Source: Lentilitoribacter sp039986595
Lineage (GTDB): Bacteria; Pseudomonadota; Alphaproteobacteria; Rhizobiales; Rhizobiaceae
Assembly (NCBI GenBank): GCA_039986595.1
Contig: JBDWQJ010000006.1
Location: 186,001 to 250,000, forward strand
DNA length: 64,000 bases
Direction of reading: 5' to 3'
Shown one piece after another: positions 53,844 through 62,517 of the stretch; within the stretch, counting starts at the first letter, position 1; each line of letters begins with the position of its first letter. Both the position numbers and the translations under genes were made by a program. Under the pieces are notes generated by a model, which was given only the letters and a program-made list of their open reading frames with translations, searched no databases and was not told where the DNA came from.

Positions 53844-54848
53844 TCAGAGCCCTTCTGCTTTGACAGTAGAATGCACAGCTTCTAAGCGAGCACTTGTTAA
53901 ATCTTCTTCAGAAATATTGAGCTCCTCTCCGGTCAATCTTTCCACGCCTTTTACCAGTGCGATCGCATCTAACCCATAAAAATTCATCAGATATGGACGG
54001 GATCCACCATGGGCATAGGTATCTTTAAGACCTAAACGCACAAGTTTCTTGCCCACTCCATTATCGGCAATAATTTCAGCGACGAGAGAACCAATTCCAC
54101 CTTCTGTGACATGATTTTCAAGCGTGATAACGCCACCTTTAACTGATTGAATATGATCGAGCATAGCCTGATCATCAAACGGTTTTATGGTATTAAGATG
54201 TAAATGCCGGATGGAAATACCTGCGCCTTCCAATGCTGATTTTGCGCGCAATGCTTCTTCTGTCGTAATGCCTGATGTGACAATTAAAATATCATCACCC
54301 AATGATAATTCACGCATTTTTCCCACCTCAATCGGTGTATCAAATAATCGTGGAACATTCCCGCGCAATACGCGGCAATAAACTGGACCATCAATACTAT
54401 CAGCGGCTTCGCAAATGCTCTCAACCTCTGTTGCATCACCCGTTTCTAAAATTGTCATATTGGGCATAGAACGCATTACGGAAATATCTTCAATCGCCTG
54501 ATGGGTCATCCCCCCTGGCGTTGTGATCCCGGGAAGAAACCCCATGAGACGCACTTTGCGTCGAGGATAAGCAATAGATGCCATCAATTGGTCATAGGGG
54601 CGACGATATAAAAACACACCGAAGGTGTGCAAGAACGGGCGATAGCCAGCAAGACCCAAGCCACCAGCAAAGGAAAGCATATTTTGTTCAGCCATGCCTA
54701 ATGACAAAAATTGATCAGGATGCTTGTCTCTAAACTTATCAATTTCACAAGATGATGTTAGATCAGCAGAGAGGCATAAAACCTCAGGGTTTTCCAAAGC
54801 ATATTTTTCAAACGCGCGTTCATAAGGGCGAGCTACCATTTCAACCAT
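53844..54848 (-). CDS. Transketolase C-terminal section (split transketolase, subunit B)
   Basis: 334 residues: Pyr domain with catalytic E54 (SLGMAEQNM), GVFLYRRPYDQL, TPGGMTHQAIEDI and a C-terminal transketolase domain (LIVTSGITTEEALRA, VKGGVITLENHVTEGGIG). It works with the N-terminal section encoded 11 bp upstream to form one ThDP enzyme. Some split transketolases act on unusual ketose phosphates such as apulose-4-phosphate, so the substrate here need not be a pentose phosphate of central metabolism. Confidence 0.9.
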   Translation of the reverse strand: MVEMVARPYERAFEKYALENPEVLCLSADLTSSCEIDKFRDKHPDQFLSLGMAEQNMLSFAGGLGLAGYRPFLHTFGVFLYRRPYDQLMASIAYPRRKVRLMGFLPGITTPGGMTHQAIEDISVMRSMPNMTILETGDATEVESICEAADSIDGPVYCRVLRGNVPRLFDTPIEVGKMRELSLGDDILIVTSGITTEEALRAKSALEGAGISIRHLHLNTIKPFDDQAMLDHIQSVKGGVITLENHVTEGGIGSLVAEIIADNGVGKKLVRLGLKDTYAHGGSRPYLMNFYGLDAIALVKGVERLTGEELNISEEDLTSARLEAVHSTVKAEGL

Positions 54849-54859
54849 TTTTTCTCTCC

Positions 54860-55789
54860 CTAATGCTTTTGATAATCTATCGGATCAATACCAAGAGATC
54901 TGGCAATGTCCTTGTTCATTTCAGCACGCTCGCGTTCAGATTTAAAACGAACATAATGCAATCTTGGGAACCGCAATTGCAAAGATGGCATACCGCGGAA
55001 CGGGCTTGAATTTGCTAGAATTATGAGCGGCTTTCCACGATGCGGTGTTTTAGCTGCTGCTCGTATTTCATCTAAATTATGCGCATCAACCCAGACAACC
55101 TTAGCGCCAAAATCTTCCATCTTCTGCGCCAGATCACCAACTTCCATGACCGAGTTCATCGCACCATCACATTGTTGACGGTTCACATCCATGATCGCTT
55201 TTACGTTATCAATTTTGTGGTGCGCGCAGGCTTGAATAGCTTCCCATGTTTGGCCTTCTTGGACCTCACCATCGGACATATAAACCCAAACCTTACCCTT
55301 CTCACCACGCTTTTTACGACCCCACGCGAGGCCCGCAGCTGTTGAAAGACCAATACCAAGCGTGCCGTTATGAACCTCCATTCCGGGTGAATGTTCAGCG
55401 CCAATCATTTCAACAGACGAGCCATCCTTATTAAACATTTCCAGCCCTTCAGGCGCCATTCGACCAACCTCAATCAACGTCGCATAAGCAACAAGCGCAT
55501 AGTGAGCTGGTGCAATAAACAACCGGTCATAATCTGGTTCAAACGGGCCATTATAACCAGCACCCGTGTGATAATCTTTATTGTCAGCTGACGGCACACC
55601 ACCAAATGGTTTAGGGATCATAGGCAAGGTAGGATCGCCCAAATTCAACTCTTCATTATATAGCCATGCCAATTGTTCCGCAGCGGAACAGGCTTGTGAT
55701 AAATATCCGCCATTATTGCGCATTGAATGCTCAAAAACACGTCGACGAATGCCAAATGCAACGTCTTCAGTTGATTTTTTATTCTGCAT
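54860..55789 (-). CDS. Transketolase N-terminal section (split transketolase, subunit A)
   Basis: 309 residues with the ThDP-binding signature SDGEVQEGQTWEA ... MDVN, in which S172 replaces the first Gly of GDG and N203 ends the motif. IGAEHSPGMEVHNGTLGIGLSTA is typical. An insert at about 53-85, before the conserved FIAPAHYALVAYA, is longer than in common split transketolases and includes HTGAGYNGPFEPDYDR. FRGMPSL near residue 272 replaces the classical KGKG loop. These changes suggest a specialised substrate. Confidence 0.88.
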   Translation of the reverse strand: MQNKKSTEDVAFGIRRRVFEHSMRNNGGYLSQACSAAEQLAWLYNEELNLGDPTLPMIPKPFGGVPSADNKDYHTGAGYNGPFEPDYDRLFIAPAHYALVAYATLIEVGRMAPEGLEMFNKDGSSVEMIGAEHSPGMEVHNGTLGIGLSTAAGLAWGRKKRGEKGKVWVYMSDGEVQEGQTWEAIQACAHHKIDNVKAIMDVNRQQCDGAMNSVMEVGDLAQKMEDFGAKVVWVDAHNLDEIRAAAKTPHRGKPLIILANSSPFRGMPSLQLRFPRLHYVRFKSERERAEMNKDIARSLGIDPIDYQKH

Positions 55790-55822
55790 TAATTTTCCGA
55801 TTTCAATAAGATTTTCGTTAAT

Positions 55823-56272
55823 TTAATTATCAAAAACAACGCCCATTCTAAGTATGAAACAGCCAAATGGTCTTGCTTCTGAAGTTGCAACAATCCCATA
55901 GGAGTTTTTGGCCTGTTTATAAAAACTCTGTCGCTCTATCGAGCTTAACGATGCGCCATCTGGTTTGTTGGCGTTTAGTATTTCAAACACTTCTTCATGC
56001 ACATCATCTAATTGTTCAGGCGCATTATCAACTTGCATACGCAGCGCTGCATAATCGCTATACCCATCAAGCGGCATCAAATTAGTAATAAGCTCAACGG
56101 CGCTCGGAGCTGAAAACCCTGGCAGCCTGATTGGCTCTTTAACCTTACAATGATCCGCAATAGACGTACTTGGGAAATTTGCATCCGCAATCACCAATTC
56201 ATCACCATGCCCCATCTCCATGAGACAGTTCATCAATTGCGGCGTGACATGTGGGTGAATATTTTTAAGCAT
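55823..56272 (-). CDS. RbsD/FucU-family sugar mutarotase
   Basis: 149 residues from the ATG at 56272; a GTG at 56314 is in frame but lies inside the upstream hairpin. MEMGHGDELVIADANFPS near residue 17 is the FucU signature with its catalytic His. The enzyme interconverts pyranose/furanose or anomeric forms of the imported sugar. No strong ribosome site is visible before the ATG. It sits between the ABC operon and the transketolase genes. Confidence 0.87.
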   Translation of the reverse strand: MLKNIHPHVTPQLMNCLMEMGHGDELVIADANFPSTSIADHCKVKEPIRLPGFSAPSAVELITNLMPLDGYSDYAALRMQVDNAPEQLDDVHEEVFEILNANKPDGASLSSIERQSFYKQAKNSYGIVATSEARPFGCFILRMGVVFDN

Positions 56273-56304
56273 AAAATTCGTTTTCAAATTTACAATTTGG
56301 AAAA

Positions 56305-56328
56305 GGAGCCACACAATTTGATGGCTCC
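56305..56328 (-). terminator. Hairpin with T-run after the ribose-type binding-protein gene
   Basis: ggagcca at 56305-56311 and tggctcc at 56322-56328 form seven pairs with a 10-nt loop, and on the minus strand the second arm is followed by TTTT. It lies about 15 bases after the binding-protein stop and before the mutarotase gene, so it may partially end transcription or protect the mRNA end. Confidence 0.72.
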
Positions 56329-56342
56329 CTTATTGTTTAGTA

Positions 56343-57392
56343 TTAGCGTGCTGGAAGTGGCATCCAACCCGTCATAGCAACATCTGCATGCGCAAACTGA
56401 GGCATATTCGCAGATAGATCTTCCATGTTCTTGATGTCTTTATCGTTTAAGAATTGCTGTGTGATCAACGTTGGTGGTACCACAACTTGTGCACCCGGAT
56501 TTCCGCCCGTTAGCATGATGGCAAGCGATCTAACTGAAACCTCACCAACCACCGCAGGATTGGTTGCAACAGTCGCTTTCCATGCACTACCAGCTTCACG
56601 CATTGCAGAAATATCTGCCGTTGAAACGTCAGCTGAATAAATGCTTACATCACTTGAAAGACCAGCTTCGTCAACTGCAATTTTCACACCCTTTGCAAAC
56701 TCATCATAAGGTGCGAAGAATACAGAAATCGTTTGATTAGCTTGTAAAACCGAGCGTGCTTGGTTGGCATTGGAATTTGCAATCGGGTTATCAAGCGTAC
56801 CCATTTGCGCAACTTCTTTGATGCCCGGATTAGCAGCTTTCACCTCTTCCCAAGCAACATGACGACGGTCAAGCGGTGCGATACCTGGCACATAAACATA
56901 ACCTGCATCCCATGTATCGCCATTGTCTTTAATCGCTTGCTCAAGCGCTAGCTTACCCAAAAGATAGTCAGATTGCTCAACTTGTGGAATAGCTTCGTTT
57001 TCAACATTTACGTCAAATGCCACAACCTTAATTCCTGCATCAACAGCACGCTGCGCAGCCTCTTTCATAGATTCTGTCAATCCGTGTTGAATGATGATGC
57101 CATCAACACCCAGTGCAATGGCTTGATCCACCATATCAGCCTGCAAAGCTGCATCCTGACGGCTATCGAAAACTCTCAAATCAACGCCAAGCGCTTCGGA
57201 TTGTTTTTCCACGCCGGAGAGATAGGCTTGGAAAAAGTCACCGGTTGATAGATATCGAACCAAAGCAATTTTAACATCACCTGGATTATCTAACGGCGCT
57301 GGCATCGATTCAGCAAAGCTGGATCCGACAAAAGAGGCTGATGCGGTGACCCCCGCAATGAGTCCTAATGCTAGTCTACGTGTAATTTTCAT
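56343..57392 (-). CDS. Ribose-type (CUT2) ABC transporter, sugar-binding protein
   Basis: 349 residues from the ATG at 57392 with GGAGGAAC upstream. A signal peptide (ITRRLALGLIAGVTASASF) ends near SSFAES. The fold is periplasmic-binding 4/RbsB-like: KIALVRYLSTGDFFQAYLSGV, DGIIIQHGLTESM and VAFDVNVENEAIP are typical. It binds a monosaccharide or nucleoside-like ligand. It is the third gene transcribed after the ATPase and permease. Confidence 0.88.
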   Translation of the reverse strand: MKITRRLALGLIAGVTASASFVGSSFAESMPAPLDNPGDVKIALVRYLSTGDFFQAYLSGVEKQSEALGVDLRVFDSRQDAALQADMVDQAIALGVDGIIIQHGLTESMKEAAQRAVDAGIKVVAFDVNVENEAIPQVEQSDYLLGKLALEQAIKDNGDTWDAGYVYVPGIAPLDRRHVAWEEVKAANPGIKEVAQMGTLDNPIANSNANQARSVLQANQTISVFFAPYDEFAKGVKIAVDEAGLSSDVSIYSADVSTADISAMREAGSAWKATVATNPAVVGEVSVRSLAIMLTGGNPGAQVVVPPTLITQQFLNDKDIKNMEDLSANMPQFAHADVAMTGWMPLPAR

Positions 57393-57418
57393 GCGTAGTT
57401 CCTCCCTGTGCATGGTCT

Positions 57419-58486
57419 TTAGTGACTTCCGGAACGTTTTGCCGAAAGCGAGAATGTGAAAACAAGCGCAACAACCAATACGGCGCCCTTCACAAAATCC
57501 TGTGTGTAATAGGGTGCATTCATCATCGTCAGGCCTTGCAATAAAATACCGACAAACAACGCACCAATAGCTGTACCAAAAGCGTTTGGCTTTGCAGCAC
57601 CCAATACGGCAAATCCGATAAGCGCTGCAGCCACAGCATCAAGCAATAAGTTAGTGCCAGAAGCGATATCACCACGGCCAAGTCGCGCTGCCAGCAACAA
57701 ACCACCAACAGAAGCGAGCATGCCTGAAATCATATAAGCTGCGACTTTGTATTTGTTGACGTTCGTGCCTGTTAGCGCGGCAGCTCTTTCGTTTGAACCG
57801 ATTGCATACATCAAGCGCCCGTGGCGCGTAAGTTCCAAAACTATCCAAACCAAAATGCCAATAACTATTAAAAATACGACTGAAATAGGAATGAGGTTTT
57901 CAAGGAAAAAATCAAATCGATGGCGCCCCATTGCGAGAAATAATGGTGAGAAAGTTCCATCAGCGGTTTCCCCACTTGGCAGTGTCATGCCAGTTGAAAT
58001 CGAACGCCCTTCTGTTGGAATGCGTTGCAAACCAACGAGCAAAAACATCATCCCCAATGTGGCCAATAAATCCGGCACTTTAAAACGCACAATTAGAACG
58101 CCATTCACAAAACCAATGATCGCTCCCATAACAAGGCAAGCGATGATAGCCACGGCAGCATTTTGCTCCATAACAACCATCACATATGCTGATAACATCA
58201 TCGATGATGTTGCGACCGAACCGATTGATAAATCAAAACCACCCACAACCAAAGTAAATGTAACACCCAGTGCCAAAATACCGGTGAAAGCTACCGATTG
58301 AAAAACAAAGACAGCAGAACGCGGGCCGGCAAAACCTGGTGCAAAAAGCGAAAAGAAAACAACAAGACCAAACAACAATGCCAAAAAGCCATAGCGTATT
58401 GCAGCATCAATCATCGAAAAGCTTGATGGCTTCGCTGTATTTATCTCAGCGTCATTATCTTTATTATGCTCAACGTCGGCTTTCAT
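57419..58486 (-). CDS. Ribose-type (CUT2) ABC transporter, permease
   Basis: 355 residues, about ten helices. The RbsC-like signatures LALGVTFTLVVGGFDLSIGS and ALTGTNVNKYKVAAYMISGM are present. It abuts the ATPase gene. It has an unusually long segment between helices (about 150-185, FSPLFLAMGRHRFDFFLENLI). Confidence 0.88.
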   Translation of the reverse strand: MKADVEHNKDNDAEINTAKPSSFSMIDAAIRYGFLALLFGLVVFFSLFAPGFAGPRSAVFVFQSVAFTGILALGVTFTLVVGGFDLSIGSVATSSMMLSAYVMVVMEQNAAVAIIACLVMGAIIGFVNGVLIVRFKVPDLLATLGMMFLLVGLQRIPTEGRSISTGMTLPSGETADGTFSPLFLAMGRHRFDFFLENLIPISVVFLIVIGILVWIVLELTRHGRLMYAIGSNERAAALTGTNVNKYKVAAYMISGMLASVGGLLLAARLGRGDIASGTNLLLDAVAAALIGFAVLGAAKPNAFGTAIGALFVGILLQGLTMMNAPYYTQDFVKGAVLVVALVFTFSLSAKRSGSH

Positions 58487-60001
58487 TTATGCACTTTCAC
58501 TTATAACAGTTTGGTTGCCAGTTACGGCGGCCAGAATTTGATTTAAATCGACATTTTTATTCTGGAAATCAGCGACGATCGTACTATCGTGCATGACGAC
58601 AATTCTATCGGCGATCTCCAGCGCTTCATCCAGTTCAGCAACAAAAACAATCGTCGCGCGATCGGTTGCTGTTTGGCGGACTTTCCGCCCAATGTCGCGG
58701 CGGGACTTGATATCAACACCTTGAAATGGCTCATCAAGCAGTAACAAACGGCAGTCTTGTGCAAGCCATCTTGCAAGCATTACTTTTTGCTGATTGCCAC
58801 CTGACAAAGTATTGATGCCATCGGTTTCTGATTGGCACACAATATCCAGCGCACTAATCGCAGCTCTCGATTGTTGACGCTCTTTTCCGCGTTGTAAGAA
58901 ATGCATAAAAGAAATTTTCTTAAGGAACGGAACACTGATATTTCCGGCAATATCAAAATCTGCAATCACACTATTACTCGCCCGATCTTTCGACGACATA
59001 AACACGCCAGATTGAATAGCGTCCGCCGGGCTCTTTGGCTTGTAGCTGTTTCCACTTAAGTTAATCGTGCCATCATGTGCAGGAAGCATGCCAAACAAAA
59101 TCTGCGCAAGAGCAGTTTTGCCGCTCCCCAACAGACCGCTAATAGCGACCACTTCATTTGCACCTACATGTAAATCAAATGGCTTTGAGCTTTCGGTAAG
59201 CTGCAGGTTCTTTATATCTACAACTGTATTTTTGCTCGACTGTACATCAATATCAACATCAGTCATTGTATGCCCAAGCATAGCATTAACTGCACCTTCG
59301 TAATCTAAGTTTTCACCTTCAAAAACACCTGAAATTTCACCATCACGCATGGATACAATCATGTCCGCGATCCGGCGAATATCTGACATGCGGTGGGAGA
59401 TATATAAGATAGCCACACCGCGCTCTTTCAAGGTTTCAATGAGCAGAAACAACCGCTCCGCTTCCGATGCTGACAAGGAGGATGTGGGCTCATCCAAAAT
59501 CATAAGAGATGGTTCGTGAGACATGGCCCGAGCAATCGCAATCAACTGGCGATCAGCAACACCAAGCTCAGATACCGGCCGACGGACATCAATCTTAAGA
59601 TCCATTTTATCAGCAATTTTCTGCGCTTCTTTAAACAGATGATCGCGCTTGAGCATCCATCCATAATTACTCTCTGCCAAACGATCAATCATCAGGTTCG
59701 ACGCGACATCTAAGTCTGCGATCACACCATCATTGATCGATTGGTGAACCGTCACCACACCGCCTTTGATCGCCTCAGCTGGTGTTGTTGGTATAAACTC
59801 AGAGCCATTAAGTTCTATCGTACCTGCATCTCTTTGGTGAACGCCGGACAGTATTTTCACCAGGGTTGATTTACCTGCGCCGTTAGCACCCATCAACACT
59901 GTCACTGTTCCTTCTTCAAGGTCCAGACTCAACTGGCGAAGCACCTGGTTCTCACCAAACGCTTTCGTAATCCCTCTGATTTTACACAGTGTATTTGCCA
60001 T
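58487..60001 (-). CDS. Ribose-type (CUT2) ABC transporter, double ATP-binding protein
   Basis: 504 residues with two ATPase domains. The first has Walker A GANGAGKST (about 38-46), and the LIAIARAMSHEPSLMILDEPTSSLS signature/Walker B. The second has a GLLGSGKTALAQ Walker A near residue 295 and LSGGNQQKVMLARWLAQ near 405, as in RbsA. RBS AGGAGG. First gene of the minus-strand operon, divergent from the kinase gene, next to a SorC-type operator. Confidence 0.9.
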   Translation of the reverse strand: MANTLCKIRGITKAFGENQVLRQLSLDLEEGTVTVLMGANGAGKSTLVKILSGVHQRDAGTIELNGSEFIPTTPAEAIKGGVVTVHQSINDGVIADLDVASNLMIDRLAESNYGWMLKRDHLFKEAQKIADKMDLKIDVRRPVSELGVADRQLIAIARAMSHEPSLMILDEPTSSLSASEAERLFLLIETLKERGVAILYISHRMSDIRRIADMIVSMRDGEISGVFEGENLDYEGAVNAMLGHTMTDVDIDVQSSKNTVVDIKNLQLTESSKPFDLHVGANEVVAISGLLGSGKTALAQILFGMLPAHDGTINLSGNSYKPKSPADAIQSGVFMSSKDRASNSVIADFDIAGNISVPFLKKISFMHFLQRGKERQQSRAAISALDIVCQSETDGINTLSGGNQQKVMLARWLAQDCRLLLLDEPFQGVDIKSRRDIGRKVRQTATDRATIVFVAELDEALEIADRIVVMHDSTIVADFQNKNVDLNQILAAVTGNQTVISESA

Positions 60002-60045
60002 TATTGGCGTCCTCCTGATTTAATAACATCAGCACACACGACAAA

Positions 60046-60063
60046 TGTCAATAGTGATTGACA
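60046..60063. promoter_or_regulatory. SorC-type operator candidate (TGTCAA-N6-TTGACA)
   Basis: TGTCAATAGTGATTGACA is a perfect palindrome of 6-bp arms with a 6-bp spacer between the divergent ABC ATPase and MtnK-like genes. The same region has GACAAATG as a direct repeat (60040 and 60060, 20 bp apart). The half-sites recur at 63490-63518 beside the SorC gene. Confidence 0.6.
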
Positions 60064-60151
60064 AATGCAATGTACGGTTCTTATTGTAGGTAAGACTGAT
60101 GTCAAAAAGCGATGTATTACATTGGGCAGAACATTGGATCGGGAGGAAACT

Positions 60152-61417
60152 TTGAGCGAATATAAAGCACTGACGCCGGAAACCCTTGCGCAAAGGCTAA
60201 GCGGATTAAATGCAATAGTTGAAAAGATTGGTAGCGACTTTAAAAGCTGGGATGTCCAAGAAGTTGGCGATGGCAACTTAAATCTAGTTTTTATCGTAAA
60301 AGGCACTGCAGGAATAGTAATTGTTAAACAAGCACTGCCCTATGTGCGCCTTGTTGGCGATTCATGGCCATTGCCACTCAAGCGTGCTTTCTTTGAATAT
60401 CATGCAATGACCCGACAGGCGGCACATGATCCTGGCCGAGTTCCTAAAATTCTCTATTTTGATGAGACCCAGGCGTTAATCATTATGGAGTTTTTATCCC
60501 CACATATTATCCTACGCCACCAAATGATGGCAGGTAAAAAAGTTGATGATTTAGGATCTGTTATCGGAATATTTTGCGCGCGAACCGCATTTAGAAGCTC
60601 TGATCTTTCAATGGTGACCAAACAAAAGAAAGCAGATCTCGCTCTATTTAGCGATAACGTTGAATTATGTGACATCACTGAAAACCTTGTTTTCACCGAT
60701 CCTTATTTTGATGCGGAAATGAACCAACACAATTCTCCACGACTTGATAAGTATGTGGCCGATCTCCGTTCAGATCAAAGATTAAAGGTTGAAGCTCAAC
60801 ATATGAAGAGAGCATTTAGCGCAAAGGCGGAATGCTTATGTCATGGCGACTTACACGCTGGCTCAATAATGGTGACCCCAAGCGAAGCAAAAGTTATTGA
60901 TCCAGAATTTGCATTTTATGGCCCATTTGGTTTCGATATCGGCATGCTCATTGGCAATTACCTTATGGCGTATCACTCCATGAGCTCGCATATCAAAGAC
61001 CCAAAAGAATGCGCTGAATATCAAGCATGGATCCTAAATGTCATTCGCGACACTTGGAGCAGTTTTTGTGAAGAGTTTTCAAAACTATGGCATTCTGAAC
61101 GAAACGGCATTTTATACCCCAGTAGCCTCTATGAAGACCAAGGACACGATGCAGCAAGTACCATGGCACTTGAACAGCTGTTGGATGAAATATTCGCCGA
61201 CCTTTTAGGCTTTGCAGGCATTGAAATGCACCGAAGAATACTGGGCCTAGCACATGTTGCAGAGCTTGATTCAATTGAAGATCTTGATGATCGTGCAAGA
61301 AATGAAACCAAAGCATTAGCGCTTGGTAGAAAGCTCGTTTTAAATCGCAAATCTGTCCAAGATATTGCCCAAGTTATCGCATTGGCAGCAAAATACGAAA
61401 ATGGAGAATTAGCATGA
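60152..61417 (+). CDS. mtnK: S-methyl-5-thioribose kinase-like sugar kinase (MtnK family)
   Basis: 421 residues from a TTG at 60152 with GGGAGGA upstream; the frame is open to 60065 without good support. The APH/protein-kinase-like fold of MtnK shows EVGDGNLNLVF, CHGDLHAGSIMV with catalytic D233, and VIDPEFAFYGPFGFDIGMLIGNY with D250. MtnK phosphorylates C1 of 5-methylthioribose; relatives take 5-deoxyribose. Its stop overlaps the MtnA-like start by 4 bases. Uptake by the neighbouring ribose-type transporter fits scavenging of an external thio- or deoxy-pentose. Confidence 0.87.
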   Translation: MSEYKALTPETLAQRLSGLNAIVEKIGSDFKSWDVQEVGDGNLNLVFIVKGTAGIVIVKQALPYVRLVGDSWPLPLKRAFFEYHAMTRQAAHDPGRVPKILYFDETQALIIMEFLSPHIILRHQMMAGKKVDDLGSVIGIFCARTAFRSSDLSMVTKQKKADLALFSDNVELCDITENLVFTDPYFDAEMNQHNSPRLDKYVADLRSDQRLKVEAQHMKRAFSAKAECLCHGDLHAGSIMVTPSEAKVIDPEFAFYGPFGFDIGMLIGNYLMAYHSMSSHIKDPKECAEYQAWILNVIRDTWSSFCEEFSKLWHSERNGILYPSSLYEDQGHDAASTMALEQLLDEIFADLLGFAGIEMHRRILGLAHVAELDSIEDLDDRARNETKALALGRKLVLNRKSVQDIAQVIALAAKYENGELA

Positions 61418-62517
61418 AAGTCGGCGACAAACATTACCGCTCCATCTGGCTAGATACATCAACTGATGAAGTAAACATCATCGATCAACGTTGGTTACCG
61501 CACGAATTTCGTGTTGTTACACTAAAATCTTTAGACGATTTTGCAACGGCCATCCGTGATATGTGGGTACGCGGTGCGCCTTTGATCGGTGCTACCGCAG
61601 CTTACGGCATTGCCGAACTCATGCGTCAAGACCCCTCCGACAAAGCACTTAACGAAGCCTACGACTTTTTACATGCCACACGTCCAACTGCGATTAATCT
61701 TCGGTGGGCATTAGATGCAATGCGTCAAACACTAAGCGCACTACCAGAAAGCGAACGGCAACAAGCTGCATTTAAAAAAGCTGCTGAAATTTGTGATAAT
61801 GATGTTGAAACCAATCGCATGATTGGTGTTCATGGCCTTGAAATTATCAAAAAAATCGCCGCGGCTAAAAAGCCGGGGGAACCGGTAAACATCTTAACGC
61901 ACTGTAATGCTGGATGGCTGGCAACAGTTGACTGGGGCACTGCAACTTCACCAATGTATCATGCAATGGAAGCTGATATTCCAATTCATATCTGGGTGGA
62001 TGAAACACGCCCGCGAAATCAAGGTGCACAACTCACCTCATGGGAAATGGTCGGAAATGATATCCCCCATCACTTGATTGTGGACAATGCCGGAGGGCAT
62101 TTAATGCAGCATGGCCAAGTCGATGCAGTTATTGTGGGTACAGATCGCACAACAGCTCATGGCGATGTCTGCAATAAAATTGGCACCTATCTAAAGGCCC
62201 TAGCAGCCAAAGATAACAATGTACCATTTTATGTAGCGCTCCCCTCCTCGACCATTGATTGGACCATCGGTGACGGCTTGAAGGAAATCCCAATTGAAGA
62301 GCGGGATGGACGCGAAGTCACACATATCTATGGAAAATTAGAAAACGGTAAGAATACGTTTGTTCAAATATCACCAGATGGCACACCCGGTGGCAATCCT
62401 GCCTTTGACGTAACACCTGCGCATTTGGTCACAGGTTTAATCACCGAAAGAGGTGTGGCAGACGCAAGTAAAGAAGGTCTACTAGAATTATTCCCTGAGC
62501 GAAAATCAGTCGCTTAG
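61414..62517 (+). CDS. mtnA: S-methyl-5-thioribose-1-phosphate isomerase-like protein (MtnA family)
   Basis: 367 residues. The MtnA/eIF2B-like fold has RGAPLIGATAA at about 53, catalytic C164 (ILTHCNAGWLAT) and D244 (VGTDRT), and NKIGTY. The enzyme converts an aldose-1-phosphate to a 2-ketose-1-phosphate. It is translationally coupled to the kinase and its 3' end overlaps the convergent SorC gene by 12 bases. Confidence 0.88.
   Translation: MKVGDKHYRSIWLDTSTDEVNIIDQRWLPHEFRVVTLKSLDDFATAIRDMWVRGAPLIGATAAYGIAELMRQDPSDKALNEAYDFLHATRPTAINLRWALDAMRQTLSALPESERQQAAFKKAAEICDNDVETNRMIGVHGLEIIKKIAAAKKPGEPVNILTHCNAGWLATVDWGTATSPMYHAMEADIPIHIWVDETRPRNQGAQLTSWEMVGNDIPHHLIVDNAGGHLMQHGQVDAVIVGTDRTTAHGDVCNKIGTYLKALAAKDNNVPFYVALPSSTIDWTIGDGLKEIPIEERDGREVTHIYGKLENGKNTFVQISPDGTPGGNPAFDVTPAHLVTGLITERGVADASKEGLLELFPERKSVA

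Noticed and set aside
57747..58301. 184-codon plus-strand open frame inside the CUT2 permease gene
   Set aside because: Antisense to a clear permease with no ribosome site and no domain; a shadow frame.
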